Source of the DNA: Theobroma cacao
Lineage: Eukaryota; Streptophyta; Magnoliopsida; Malvales; Malvaceae
DNA: 64,000 nucleotides
Direction of reading: 5' to 3'
Assembly: GCF_000208745.1 (NCBI RefSeq)
Contig: NC_030856.1
Coordinates: forward strand, 13,107,619 to 13,171,618
Shown here: piece by piece, positions 1 to 10,727 of the stretch
Layout of the letters: each line of letters opens with the position of its first letter
Numbering within the stretch: the stretch's first letter is position 1
Notes under the pieces: model-generated
Told to the model about the DNA's origin: nothing
Database searches by the model: none
What the model saw: only the letters and a program-made list of their open reading frames with translations
Translations under genes and position numbers: made by a program

Positions 1-736
1 ACGTATATATATATATATATATATATACATATGTAAATATGTGTGATATAGCAAATTGATTGACAATGATTTATGGTTGTAATGTACGTGAAATTTGACA
101 CATTGTACTTTGAGAATTTCATGAATTTTATGTTGATTTTATTAGTTTAGCAGGATGGCTTTCTGTTGATTGAGGAAAAATGTTTCTCTTGTTGCTCTGT
201 TTTCACTGCAACGAAATTCATGCTCGCTGTAGCGACAAACTCTGGGGTTTGGAAGGGTTTTAAATAGGAATGAACTAAATTGTATTATTTTGAAACAAGT
301 GCATCATGATTTTAAATTCTCCCTAATTGTTGTTTGTTCCCTTCCTTGTTCACTCACTGGGTTTATACTCACTATTTTCAAATTCATGTTTTCAGATCAC
401 GAGGCAGCCGATAATTAGGACGAGGTGTCCTTGTAGACCTGTGTCCATCTTTTGGTAGGTGTCTCGGCATTCGGTAGCTGTATGTTCATCCGAGTCCCTC
501 CGCTAGAAGTCGAGTATTATTTTGTTATGTATAGATGAACTTATTGTAAATTTTAAATGAGTAATGCCAGTACGAGTTGGCAATGTATATCACTATTTTG
601 ATTCAAAGTCATGAAATAGGACTTAGTGATAATAGATAGAATCATAAGTAAGATAAATAATAGGCTTGCTTGGGTTTAGTGGATTACGTCCATTGGACCC
701 ATGCGCCGATCATGACCTAGAATTTGGGTCGTGACA
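1..736 (+). repeat. 5' LTR of element 1 (3' portion only)
   Basis: From the TA microsatellite at the start through the terminal GTGACA at 731-736, the sequence matches 7423-8147 almost base for base. The LTR ends in CA directly before the primer-binding site. Its beginning lies outside the window. Confidence 0.93.
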
Positions 737-740
737 ATGT

Positions 741-752
741 TTGTATTAGAGC
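741..752 (+). promoter_or_regulatory. Primer-binding site of element 1, initiator tRNA-Met type
   Basis: TTGTATTAGAGC lies 4 bases after the LTR end. It differs at two positions from TGGTATCAGAGC, the usual complement of the plant initiator tRNA-Met 3' end. It would prime minus-strand DNA synthesis; the two mismatches fit an old copy. Confidence 0.8.
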
Positions 753-961
753 CCTAGGTTTGTCTAGGTCCTAGAACTTCCTTCTGTTGGTCCAGCGGAG
801 AGTCGGGTCTTTATGTGGAAACTCCAGTTGTGAAGTGTGAACCGCGGCACATTTTACAGCCAAGTGGCTACATAGATTCCCTATCTTAGAAACTACCTTT
901 TGCCTTAACTATGATTATGAAATGTGTTTAATAACAGGTATTTGCCCTTGTCTAAGTAAGA

Positions 962-2213
962 ATGTCGCCTAAGACACGAGCTGCCTCAAGACGGATGAGG
1001 GAGCAAGATACCTCTCATGAGATGACAGATAGGCCACGGGCATCCACCTGGAGGGGCCGAGGTAGAAGTGGCAAGGCCACTAGGCCGGTGAGGTCGGATA
1101 CACCTATGAGTAGGCAAGAGGAGGGACAATCCTCAGGTGATGTAGATAGACACCCAACTGGGGGTATTACTATTGAGGATTTGGCAGCAGGCCTACAGGG
1201 AGTTAACCAGGTTGTAGAGATGATGGCGACCCATATGGAAGATATACAGAGGGTAGTAGAGGGGAGACCTACAGTACAAGAATCCCCTAGCTCCCAAGGA
1301 TAGGCCGATCGCCAACATCATGAGGTCGAGAGGGGATATCTAGATATTTCTCTTCCTGACTTTCTCAAGCTTAAGCCTCCAACATTTTCAAGGTCTGATG
1401 CATCGAAGAAACCTCAAGTTTTCTTGGATAAGATAGAGAAAATTTGTAAAGCCTTGGGATGTTCTAGTGTTTGGTCAGTTGAGCTAACCGCCTTCCAATT
1501 AGAGGATGTGGTGCAGGAATGGTATAGCTCTTTATGTAGAGGCAGACTGACTGATGCAACACCGTTGTCCTGGAGTGAGTTCAGTGCAGCTTTCTTGGAT
1601 CGATTCTTACCACTCAGTGTGCATAATGCCAGAGCTAGAGAGTTTGAGACTTTGGTACAAACTTCGAGCATGACGGTGTCTAAGTATGACATCAAGTTCA
1701 CGCAGCTGGCTCGTTATGCGCCTTATCTCGTTTCTACTGAAGAGATGAAGATTCAGAGGTTTGTGGATGGGTTAGTGGAGTCATTATTTAGGGCTGTGGC
1801 ATCTCGAGATTTCACTACCTATTTTACAGCAGTGGATCGTGCTCAACGCATCAAGATAAGGACCAGTGAGAGTAGGGCTGCGAGAGATAGAGCAAAAAGG
1901 GGCAAGACAGAGGGTTATCAGGGCCATAGAGATTTCAGCAGTGGTGGTTCATCTTCTAGTCGTCAGGGTCCACAGAGGGACTCACGGTTACCTCAGTAGG
2001 GGAGTGATGCGCCTGGTGCTAATATTAGGATGGGACAGAGAACCTTCAGTTCTAAGAAGAGCAAGATTCTAGACAGAGTAGTCAAGTCACCCGCTCTTGT
2101 GATACTTGTGGGAGACGACATAGTGGACGGTGCTTCCTTACTACAAGAACTTGTTACGAGTGCGGTCAACCTGGGCATATTAGGAGGGATTGTCTGATGG
2201 CACATCAATCACT
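962..2213 (+). pseudogene. gag of element 1, disrupted
   Basis: The reading starts at MSPKTRAASRRM with a basic N-terminus. It carries the gag capsid-like region downstream ([20 protein letters not shown], then the stretch ending in the WYSSLC and FLDRFLP blocks). A TAG at 1301-1303 and another at 1997-1999 interrupt the same frame; both fit CAG to TAG changes. A frameshift between 2000 and 2098 moves the reading to the next frame, where two CCHC-type knuckles sit: a shortened one at 2098-2133 ([12 protein letters not shown]) and a canonical CX2CX4HX4C at 2152-2193 ([14 protein letters not shown]). Gag would package the element's RNA. This copy cannot make a full-length product. Confidence 0.88.
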
Positions 2214-2375
2214 AGATTTTGCTCGTGGTTCCACCCAACCAACTTCATCTGCTCTGTTAGTTGCTGTCTCATCTGGCTGGGAGGCTAATGGATCGAGAGG
2301 TAGAGGTGTTGGTACTTCCTCTCAGGGCAGACCATTTGGGTTTGACATCAAAGTTTTGTTGGCAGAGGCCAGCCG

Positions 2376-2906
2376 ATGGTGTTTGCTTTAACACAACAGG
2401 AGGCTCAAACATCCAATGTCGTGGTCTCAAGTATTCTCTCCGTTTGTAATATGAATGCTCGAGTACTATTTGATCCTAGTGCTACCCATTCTTTTATCTC
2501 TCCATGTTTTGCATCTTGGTTGGGTAGAGATCGTGTTATGAGAGAGGAACAATTAGTGGTGTCTACTCCTTTAAAAGAGATATTTGTGGCCGAGTGGGAA
2601 TATAAGTCCTGTGTAGTGCGAGTCAAGGACAAAGACACTTCAGTGAATCTAGTGGTGCTAGACACCTTAGACTTTGATGTGATCTTGGGGATGGATTGGT
2701 TATCACCCTGCCATGCTAGTATGGACTGCTATCATAAATTGGTTAGATTTGATTTCCCCGGTGAACCATCATTTAGTATTCAGGGGGATAGAAGTAATGC
2801 TCTAAACAATTTGATATCGGTCATATCTGCCAGAAGATTATTACTACAGGGTTGTATAGGTTACTTGGCTGTTGTAAAGGATACTCGGCGAAGATTGGAG
2901 ATGTAA
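2376..2906 (+). pseudogene. Aspartic protease region of element 1, active-site triad lost
   Basis: The open stretch holds the retropepsin landmarks VLFDPSATHSFIS and FDVILGMDWL. The catalytic D-S-G triad of this family is replaced by D-P-S at 2472-2480, so the enzyme should be inactive even if translated. It is in a different frame from both gag and the following reverse transcriptase, so at least one indel lies on each side. In an intact element it would cleave the Gag-Pol polyprotein. Confidence 0.85.
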
Positions 2907-3502
2907 CTCAAGTGTCGGTGGTGAAGGAGTCCGTGGATGTATTTCCTGAGGAGCTACCAGGTTTGCCTCCTGAACGGGTGATTAAGTTTTGCATAGATTT
3001 GATTCTTGACACAAGACCTATATCCATACCCCCATATAGAATGGCACCTGCAGAGCTTAAAGAGCTTAAGGATCAGTTAGAGGATTTGTTGGATAAAGGT
3101 TTCATCCGACCTAGTGTATCCCCATGGGGAGCACCAGTGTTATTTGTGAAGAAAAAAGATGGGTCACTTAGGCTGTGCATTGATTATTAACAGCTTAATA
3201 AAGTGACGGTGAAGAATAAGTATCCTCTCCCAAGGATAGATGATTTATTTGATCAACTACAAGGAGCACAATGTTTTTCTAAGATAGATCTGCGATCTAG
3301 GTACCATCAGTTGAGAATCCAGAATGAAGATATACCCAAGACAGCATTTCGAACAAGATATGGGCACTATGAGTTCTTAGTGATGTCATTTGGGCTCACG
3401 AATGCTCCTGCAGCCTTTACGGATTTGATGAACCGAGTGTTCAAACCTTATTTGGATAAGTTTGTGGTGGTGTTTATTGATGACATTTTGATATATTCAA
3501 AG
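2852..3502 (+). pseudogene. Reverse transcriptase of element 1, interrupted by stop and by assembly gap
   Basis: Typical chromovirus RT blocks appear in order: [88 protein letters not shown], and the active-site block [14 protein letters not shown] (F-I-D-D form of YXDD). A TAA at 3188-3190 breaks the frame just after LCIDY. The sequence then runs into 448 N right after the FIDD block, so the thumb and connection regions cannot be read. Confidence 0.92.
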
Positions 3503-3950
3503 NNNNNNNNNNNNNNNNNNNNNNNNNNNNNNNNNNNNNNNNNNNNNNNNNNNNNNNNNNNNNNNNNNNNNNNNNNNNNNNNNNNNNNNNNNNNNNNNNN
3601 NNNNNNNNNNNNNNNNNNNNNNNNNNNNNNNNNNNNNNNNNNNNNNNNNNNNNNNNNNNNNNNNNNNNNNNNNNNNNNNNNNNNNNNNNNNNNNNNNNNN
3701 NNNNNNNNNNNNNNNNNNNNNNNNNNNNNNNNNNNNNNNNNNNNNNNNNNNNNNNNNNNNNNNNNNNNNNNNNNNNNNNNNNNNNNNNNNNNNNNNNNNN
3801 NNNNNNNNNNNNNNNNNNNNNNNNNNNNNNNNNNNNNNNNNNNNNNNNNNNNNNNNNNNNNNNNNNNNNNNNNNNNNNNNNNNNNNNNNNNNNNNNNNNN
3901 NNNNNNNNNNNNNNNNNNNNNNNNNNNNNNNNNNNNNNNNNNNNNNNNNN
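3503..3950. other. Assembly gap, 448 N
   Basis: This is a run of unknown bases inside pol of element 1, between the FIDD block and the start of RNase H. The equivalent interval in element 2 (18869-19186) is 318 nt, whereas here the flanking landmarks are 450 nt apart. The gap length is therefore either an estimate or hides about 130 extra bases. Confidence 0.99.
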
Positions 3951-4957
3951 CTGATGCTTGTGAGAATAGTTTTGGGAAGCGTAAGGCATGTCTCACCACA
4001 GCTCCAGTGTTAAGCCTACCGCAAGGCACAAGGGGTTACACGGTGTTTTATGATGCATCGGGGGTTGGTTTAGGATGTGTATTAATGCAACATGGGAAGG
4101 TGATTGCGTATGCATCTAGGTAACTTAAAAGGCATGAGCAGAATTACCCCATACACGATTTGAAAATGGCAGCAATCGTGTTTGCCTTAAAGATTTGGAG
4201 ACATTACTTGTATGGTAAGACTTGCGAGATATACACGGACCACAAAAGTCTGGAGTATATATTTCAGCAGAGGGATCTTAACTTACGGCAACGTAGATGG
4301 ATGGAGTTGCTAAAGGATTATGATTGTACTATTCTTCATCATCCCGATAAGGCCAATGTAGTGGCGGATGCCTTGAGTCGAAAATCAATGGGAAGCTTGG
4401 CACATATTTCTACTGATAGGAGATCCTTGGTTAGAGAGATCCATAGCTTGGGAGACATAGGTGTGCGTTTGGAAGTTGCGGAGACAAATGCTTTGCTAGC
4501 ACATTTTAGAGTGAGGCCTATTTTAATGGACAGGATTAAAGAAGCACAAAGTAAAAATGAGTTTGTGACTAAGGCCTTAGAGGATCTTCAGGGTAGGAAA
4601 GGAAAAATGTTTACTAAAGGCACGGATGGAGTGTTGAGGTATGGAACCAAACTTTATGTGCCTGATGGTGACGGGTTGAGAAGAGAAATATTGGAGGAAG
4701 CTCACATGGCAGCTTATGTGGTACATCCATGGGCTATAAAGATGTATCAAGATTTGAAAGAGGTGTATTGGTGGGAAGGACTTAAGAGAGATGTAGCTGA
4801 GTTTGTCTCCAAGTGCCTGATTTGTCAGCAAGTTAAGGCCGAGCATCAAAAGCCTGCAGGGCTACTACAGCCATTACCAGTACCCCAGTGGAAGTGGGAA
4901 CATATTGCTATGGACTTTGTAACGGGTTTACCTCAAACCAGTGGGGGATATGATTAA
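3951..4957 (+). pseudogene. RNase H and integrase zinc-binding region of element 1
   Basis: The RNase H domain starts at VFYDASGVGLGCVLMQ and continues through [36 protein letters not shown] and [12 protein letters not shown]. It is broken by TAG at 4121-4123. The integrase HHCC zinc-binding region follows ([12 protein letters not shown] and [15 protein letters not shown]), then the first catalytic aspartate in [13 protein letters not shown] at 4955-4957 ends this frame. RNase H would remove template RNA; the HHCC domain helps integrase multimerise and bind DNA ends. Confidence 0.9.
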
Positions 4958-4959
4958 AT

Positions 4960-5952
4960 TTGGATAGTAGTGGACCGATTAACAAAGTCAGCTCATTTTT
5001 TTCGGTTAAGACTACTTATGGGGCTGCCCAATACGCTCGAGTTTATGTGGATGAGATAGTGCGACTGCATGGTATTCCCATTTCTATACTATCTGACAGA
5101 GGAGCTCAGTTTACTAGTAGGTTTTGGGGAAAGTTGCATGAAGCATTGGGCACTAAGTTGGATTTCAGCACAGCTTTCCACCCTCAGACTGATGGACAGT
5201 CTGAACGGACCATACAGACATTGGAGGATATGTTGAGGGCTTGTGTGATAGACCTTGGTGTCAGGTGGGAGCAATATCTACCCTTAGTGGAATTTGCTTA
5301 CAACAATTGTTTCCAAACTAGCATCCAAATGGCACCATTTGAGGCATTATATGGACGGAGATGTAGGTCACCCATTAGATGGCTAGAGGTAGGAGAAAGG
5401 AAACTTTTGGGACCTGAGTTGGTGCAGGATGCCACTGAGAAAATACGCGTGATCCGTCAGAGGATGTTAACAGCACAAAGTAGACAAAAGTCATATGCTG
5501 ATAACCGACGGAGAGACTTGGAGTTCCAAGTAGGAGAACATGTATTTTTGAAAGTTTCGCCAACTAAAAGGGTAATGAGGTTTGGCAAGAAAGGGAAGTT
5601 AAGTCCTCGGTATATAGGACCCTTCGAGATCTTAGAAAGGGTTGGAGCAGTGGCATCTCGTTTGGCATTACCACCAGACCTTTCGAATATCTATCCTGTG
5701 TTTCATGTGTCCATGCTTAGAAAGTACAATCCAGATCCATCACATGTAATACGGTATGAAACCATTCAGTTGCAACATGATCTAACCTATGAGGAACAAC
5801 CGATAGCTATCCTTGATAGGCAAGTTAAAAAGCTCCGTTCAAAGGATATAGCCTCAGTGAAAGTGTTGTGGCGGAATCATACTAGCAAGGAGGTAACGTG
5901 GGAAGCTGAGGATGACATGCGGACAAAGCATCCACACCTCTTCGATATGTAA
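4960..5952 (+). pseudogene. Integrase core and chromodomain-like C-terminus of element 1
   Basis: After a frameshift near a T run at 4998-5004, the integrase core resumes with YVDEIVRLHGIP, the second catalytic Asp in ISILSDRGAQFTSRFW, and the Glu block [19 protein letters not shown]. The GPFEILERVG and PVFHVSMLRKY blocks follow. The tail VKVLWRNHTSKEVTWEAEDD is the degenerate chromodomain typical of plant chromoviruses, thought to guide insertion into certain chromatin. The stop is at 5950-5952. This is the longest open piece of the element (about 330 codons). Confidence 0.92.
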
Positions 5953-6002
5953 AGGTAACCCACTCTACATTGAGTTTAAATTTGGGGACCGAATTTTTAT
6001 TA

Positions 6003-6013
6003 GTGGGGGAGAA
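6003..6013 (+). promoter_or_regulatory. Polypurine tract of element 1
   Basis: GTGGGGGAGAA immediately precedes the TGTGAGAAC that begins the 3' LTR. In this element class the purine tract primes plus-strand DNA synthesis, and its position fixes the LTR start. Confidence 0.8.
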
Positions 6014-6965
6014 TGTGAGAACTTGTCAAGCTCGATTAAATGACGGTATTGTACCGAGTGGTACAATTAAGTTAAATTGAGCCTTGAACTAGTTCAAATA
6101 GAAATTCTAAGAGGAGATTGAAAATTTTTAAACCCACAGAATGACTTAAAATAGTGATTCGGAGTTTAAGGTCCAGTTTAGAGTCCATCAGGAAAATTGA
6201 TCGATTAGGGACAAAACGATCATTTTACCATTTGATGATTTAATGGAGATTTCTAGCCAAGATTTGATCACATTTGACCAAGAATAATTATATGAAATAT
6301 AATTATGATTATTGGAGTATAAAGTGATGTTTAGCGGTGAAAAATTTTGATTCCCAGTATTTTTGGAGCACAAGGGCAAAATGGTAATTTTGCCACTAGA
6401 GGACTAAACGGGAACTTTTATAAAATGATTTTTTTGTCCCAGTTGGTTAATATTGATCAATATTAGTGTTATTTGAGGTTGAAAAGTATATATAATGTGA
6501 TTCCGATACATTTCGGAGTATAGGGGCAAAATCGTAAATTTTTCACCCCGAAGGCAAATCGGTAAATTTTTCTCCCCAGCACTTGTCAAGACCAAGGGAT
6601 TTTAAATGTGGTAGGATTGGATAAAAACCAGAATATTTGTGGTGGAAAATTTAGAAGAAAAAGTGAAAAAGTTAAAAATTGGGCCAATAAGCATGTGACA
6701 TGTGGCATGCTTGATTATTTTATTGTTTTCTATAGAAATCAGCCCATTAAATCCCCAATTCTCTCACCATATTCGGCCTAGGCAACCAGCAACAAGAAAA
6801 AAGGAAGAACAAAAGGAAAAACAAGAAAACCTAGGTGAAAATTCAAAGAAAAAGTGAAGAAATCAAGGAAACAAGCTAGGTAGTGAGACGTCCGAAAAAG
6901 GCAAAGGAATTGCGCCTGAGGACTATTAGTCCGAGTTCACCCGAAATCCGGATTTTTGACACTTG

Positions 6966-7078
6966 TGAGTGGACTGCCGATCAAATTGTTTTGGGAATAT
7001 GACTGTTTTGAACAAAGTGTNTGAGTGGACTGCCTATCAAAATTGTTTTGGGAATATGACTGTTTTGAACAAAGTGTT
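6966..7078. repeat. 55-bp direct duplication around a single N (likely assembly seam)
   Basis: The block beginning GTGAGTGGACTGCC and ending GAACAAAGTGT occurs at 6966-7020 and again at about 7022-7076, differing by a base or two. The single N at 7021 falls exactly between the copies. This is what an unmerged overlap between two contigs looks like, so the duplication may not exist in the genome. Confidence 0.75.
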
Positions 7079-7246
7079 TGAATGATTTTATGCAATTTTT
7101 CATGAAAATGAATGCCTTGGGAACAAGCTTTTGAGAAAAGGTTTATGTTATGAAATGTGGTTATTATGGATTTCTATGTGGCTGCATTATGTTGATATAC
7201 ATATATGCTTGAATATAATGTTGTGTAATTATGTTGACTCGACTAT

Positions 7247-7402
7247 GTGCGAGTAGAGAATGCGCATAAGCCGAGGATGACCCGGTTATGTGCGAGTAGG
7301 GAGTGCTCATAACCTGGTGATGACCCGGTTATGTGCGAGTAGGGAGTGCGCATGAGCTGGTGATGATGATGATGAGCTGGTGATGATGAGGATGGGTTGG
7401 TG
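7247..7402. repeat. Degenerate minisatellite inside the LTR
   Basis: The unit GGTTATGTGCGAGTAGGGAG, with variants, repeats three times from 7247 and then decays into GATGAT and GAGCTGGTGATGATGA repeats. Comparable tandem blocks occur in the other LTR segments at 13162-13310 and 13996-14250, suggesting a shared habit of this LTR family. Confidence 0.75.
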
Positions 7403-8147
7403 AAATGATGATGATGGTATATACGTATATATATATATACATATGTAAATATGTGTGATATAGCAAATTGATGAACAGTGATTTATGGTTGTAATGTACG
7501 TGAAATTTGACATATTGTACTTTGAGAATTTCATGAATTTTATGTTGATTTTATTAGTTTAGCAGGATGGCTTTTTGTTGAGTGAGGAAAATGTTTTTCT
7601 TGTTGCTCTGTTTTCACTGCAGCGAAATTCATGCTCGCTGCAGTGAAAAACTCTGGGGTTTGGAGGGGTTTTAAATAGGAATGAACTAAATTGCATTGTT
7701 TTGAAACAAGTGCATCATGATTTTAAATTCTCTCTAATTGTTGCTTGTTCCCTTCCTTGTTCACTCACTGGGTTTATACTCACCATTTTCAAATTCATGT
7801 TTTCAGATCACGAGGCAGCCGATAATTAGGACGAGGTGTCCTTGTAGACCTGTGTCCATCTTTTGGTAGGTGTCTCGGCATTCGGTAACTGTATATTCAT
7901 CCGAGTCCCTCCGCTAGAAGTCGAGTATTATTTTGTTATGTATAGATGAACTTAATGTAAATTTTAAATGAGTAATGCCAGTACGAGTTGGCAATGTATA
8001 TCACTATTTTGATTCAAAGTCATGAAATAGGACTTAGTGATAATAGATAGAATCATAAGAAAGATAAATAATAGGCTTGCTTGGGTTTAGTGGATTACGT
8101 CCATTGGACCCATGCTCCGGTCATGACCCGAAATTTGGGTCGTGACA

Positions 8148-8480
8148 TTTCCATTGGTCCATGTGTAATATTTATCCATTAAGCAATCTCTCTCCACCAC
8201 ATAAAATGTTTCAATTATCCATAATGTAAAATGTTAATGGCTGACATCCATGGGCATGACAAGTGTTAGGTGGTGTAAAATTTCAAAATTCTCATTTTAT
8301 CTTCGGGTGACAAAATTACCATTTTGCCCCTAGAACATGAAAATCATCAAGATTTTTATTTCCTTGTCATTTCACCCATATTTTCATCATTCATTTATGC
8401 TTTAGGCCTACTTAAGCCATAATATTGTTTAAAACTTACTTTTATGGGCTTATTGAGAAAATAATGAAATTACCCCTAAT
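8148..8480 (-). repeat. LTR fragment related to element 3, minus orientation
   Basis: Blocks such as CATTGGTCCATG, GGGCATGACAAGTGTTAGG, GGTGGTGTAAAATTTC and CATTTTGCCC follow in the same order as in the minus-oriented LTR at about 24735-25060. The copy is diverged and has no protein. Element 1 appears to have inserted beside or within it. Confidence 0.55.
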
Positions 8481-8586
8481 TAGGGATATCGCGTATATTT
8501 CTATCTACGAGTTTATAAAGGTCAAGGCCTCACAAAGCCGATTCTCAAATTCTAAAAGCAAAAGAAAACATTCTGCCTTGAGAAGA

Positions 8587-8840
8587 ATTGATTCTTTGAA
8601 GAGAAGAAGTCGGTTCTCAAGTGAGAAGAACCAACACCTCGTATAGAGAGTATCGATTCTCAAGCAAGAAGAACCAACACCTCGTAGAGAGAGAATCGAT
8701 TCTCAGGCAAGAAGAACCAACACCTCGTAGAGAAAGAATCGATTATCGGGCAAGAAAAATTAATACCTCGTGGAGAAAAATTGAATCTTGGGTAAGAAAA
8801 ACCAACACCTTGTAGAGAAAGAATTGATTTTCAGTTGCAA
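8587..8840. repeat. 43-bp minisatellite, about 6 units, with an internal palindrome
   Basis: The anchor AACCAACACCTCG or a variant starts at 8629, 8672, 8715, 8758 and 8799, giving spacings of 43, 43, 43 and 41; a decayed unit precedes and another follows. One unit contains the perfect 14-base palindrome GAGAATCGATTCTC at 8691-8704. Two overlapping open stretches through the array simply reflect its periodicity and are not called genes. Confidence 0.88.
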
Positions 8841-9067
8841 GGACTTAATTGCAAAAAAAAAAAAAAAGTTTAAGGGAAGGACTAAATTGAAAGTAAAAAG
8901 AAGTTGGAAGATTAAATGGAAAAAAAATATTTTTAAGGGACTAAATTGAAAAAAATAAAGAAAGAGTTGAATTATGTAAATAGAGCAAAATGCAAAGATT
9001 AAAGGGTAATTAACCCATTAAGCTCATTTAAGTGGGGGCTAATATAATTTCTCCTTGGTTTGTCTGC
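8841..9067. repeat. AT-rich LTR-like filler with repeated GGACTAAATTGAA motif
   Basis: A poly-A run is followed by copies of a GGACTAAATTGAA-type motif near 8878 and 8938. Such motifs are common near the 5' ends of plant gypsy LTRs. No coding signal was seen. This stretch and 10728-11716 form the two sides of the first solo LTR insertion. Confidence 0.4.
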
Positions 9068-9072
9068 CCATT

Positions 9073-10722
9073 TGATAACTCTATTTTATAGACTTATTCA
9101 GTCTTAATTTCCAACATATTTTGTATAAGTTCTTGAGATTTAATTTAAATATTAGGAGTTTTTAGCTATCTATTTAATTTAATTTAATTTAATTATATTG
9201 GGTTCAATTATGTTAAGTTATTTTATAATGTTTTATTTTAAGTTTAATTATTATTTAAGATAAATTCTATGTTTTTGTAGTTGTGCTTTGAAAAAAAGGC
9301 ATATTTAGTGAAGGAGATGCATTTGAGGTGTAGACTATATCTACACATGTTGCGATATTTCAAACATATCTTTCACTATAGGAGTCCAATTATTGTGATT
9401 ATTGAACCATTGGAAAGCTAAGAGGCATAGATACAACTTTCATGTTTATTACTTCACCTAGATCAACCTAGAAAATGGTCAAAAATCATGTCAAATCAAA
9501 GTAACGTAGCAAGGTCTGATTGAGCAATAAATAGCTTGGAGCACAACGACCACCATAAGACCAACACCGTAGCAGCCAATTAAGAAGTATGTCTTAATGC
9601 ACATATGAGCCTTAGTGCCACGACCACCAAGCATTAGTGCTGCTATGTCTAAAAGCCAATTATGAAAAAAAAAAAATTAAGGTGCTTGACACCACAACGC
9701 CCAAGCAAGGAAGGCTATAGTGCCCAATGAAGAAAGAAGACTTTGAGAGCTATTTGACTTCTATTTGGTATTGGACTGGAGCCCTATTTATTTCCACTTT
9801 AAGAAGCACGAAAAAGGATGAATTAAGCTAGGTTTTTCTTAAAAAAAAAAAGGCATTGAAGCTAGCAAGGAAGATTGCAAATTAGAAGCGTGATAAATAT
9901 TAAAGTTCTTTCCTTTCTTGTTATCTTTATACTTTCTTATTTAATTTTGATGGTTAAATTTCTTTTTTGGATGATATTCACATACATTATGTCAAACTAA
10001 GTTTTTAATTTAGAGTCAAAATTCAACCCAATGCATAATCTGAGTTTTTAATATTCTTTCTTGCTTATGATTGATAGTTTTTAAGTAGTTTATTTTAATC
10101 TTGTTCTCAATGCATCTGATTGATTGGCCACTAATTAGATTGATTAGGAAACCTAAATGGAACTGAGAGAGGGAGTTTAAAGTAAGCCATCAATGAAATA
10201 GCATAAGTACAATATCAATTGCATGAGATGATTGATTTGATTTGCATGTAGGGTGACATACACTTACATGTCATATATAGTCAAGATTATAGTCAAAATT
10301 TAATGAATCTTTCTTCGTTTCAATCTACATAGACATATAGTAATTGATTAAGATATATATTTTTATAAGAAACTCAATGGATGCTTATAAATAAATTAGA
10401 ACTCTAGATTAACAACTTAAGTTTATCTAATAAATAAAAAGGGAATAGAAGAAATTCAGATGAGACATTGAGGGGATACTATGGTTCTAGACTTTTGATT
10501 ATTTGATTTTAGTTAAATTGTTACTTTTGCTCTCAGTTTGAGTGCTAATTTTAGTTTATTTAATTTTCAATAGTTTAAATGTAGTTGTTTGGATAAGATT
10601 AAAGTGTTTAAATTTTAGTAATTAGCAATAGGATTTAGTCAATTTACTGTGGGAACGAACTCTACTTTCTCCTATATTACTTGTTAATGATACATGCACT
10701 TGAGTGGTAAATCCAACAAACA
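9073..10722 (+). mobile_element. Solo LTR 1 (1650 bp) with perfect 5-bp target duplication
   Basis: The element starts TGATAACTC and ends CAACAAACA. It is flanked on both sides by CCATT (9068-9072 and 10723-10727). No gag or pol is present between the duplications, so a full element was reduced to one LTR by recombination between its ends. Features shared with solo LTR 2 include a block naming a group of about nine bases, ATTGGAAAG, in a CCATTGGAAAG context, and a CTGTGGGAACGAACTCTACTT block close to the 3' end. The family is probably a gypsy lineage such as Athila/Tat, but that is inference from LTR style only. Confidence 0.88.
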
Positions 10723-10727
10723 CCATT

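Larger units (their letters stand above)
1..8147 (+). mobile_element. Ty3/gypsy chromovirus (element 1), degenerate, 5' end beyond window
   Basis: The domain order is LTR, primer-binding site, gag with CCHC knuckles, aspartic protease, reverse transcriptase, RNase H, integrase with a C-terminal chromodomain-like end, purine tract, LTR. This order defines Ty3/gypsy, and the chromodomain-like tail places it among plant chromoviruses (Tekay/Del-like, inferred). The 5' LTR starts before the window; bases 1-736 match the last part of the 3' LTR at 6014-8147. The coding region carries stops at 1301, 1997, 3188, 4121 and 4955 plus frameshifts, so it cannot make its own proteins. The left target duplication lies outside the window and cannot be tested. 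Confidence 0.93.
6014..8147 (+). repeat. 3' LTR of element 1, complete (about 2.13 kb)
   Basis: The repeat begins TGTGAGAAC after the purine tract and ends GGGTCGTGACA. Its last 725 bases pair with the 5' LTR piece at 1-736, differing by scattered substitutions and a few indels, so the copy is not very old (the divergence was not computed). It contains a microsatellite/minisatellite block at 7247-7402 and a single N at 7021 flanked by a direct duplication. Confidence 0.92.

Noticed and set aside
8425..8815. Two overlapping open stretches rich in Arg, Ser and Glu
   Set aside because: They are a by-product of the 43-bp minisatellite, with no recognisable domain.
8587..8840. CRISPR-like array
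   Set aside because: Units are contiguous with no spacers and the genome is eukaryotic; it is an ordinary minisatellite.
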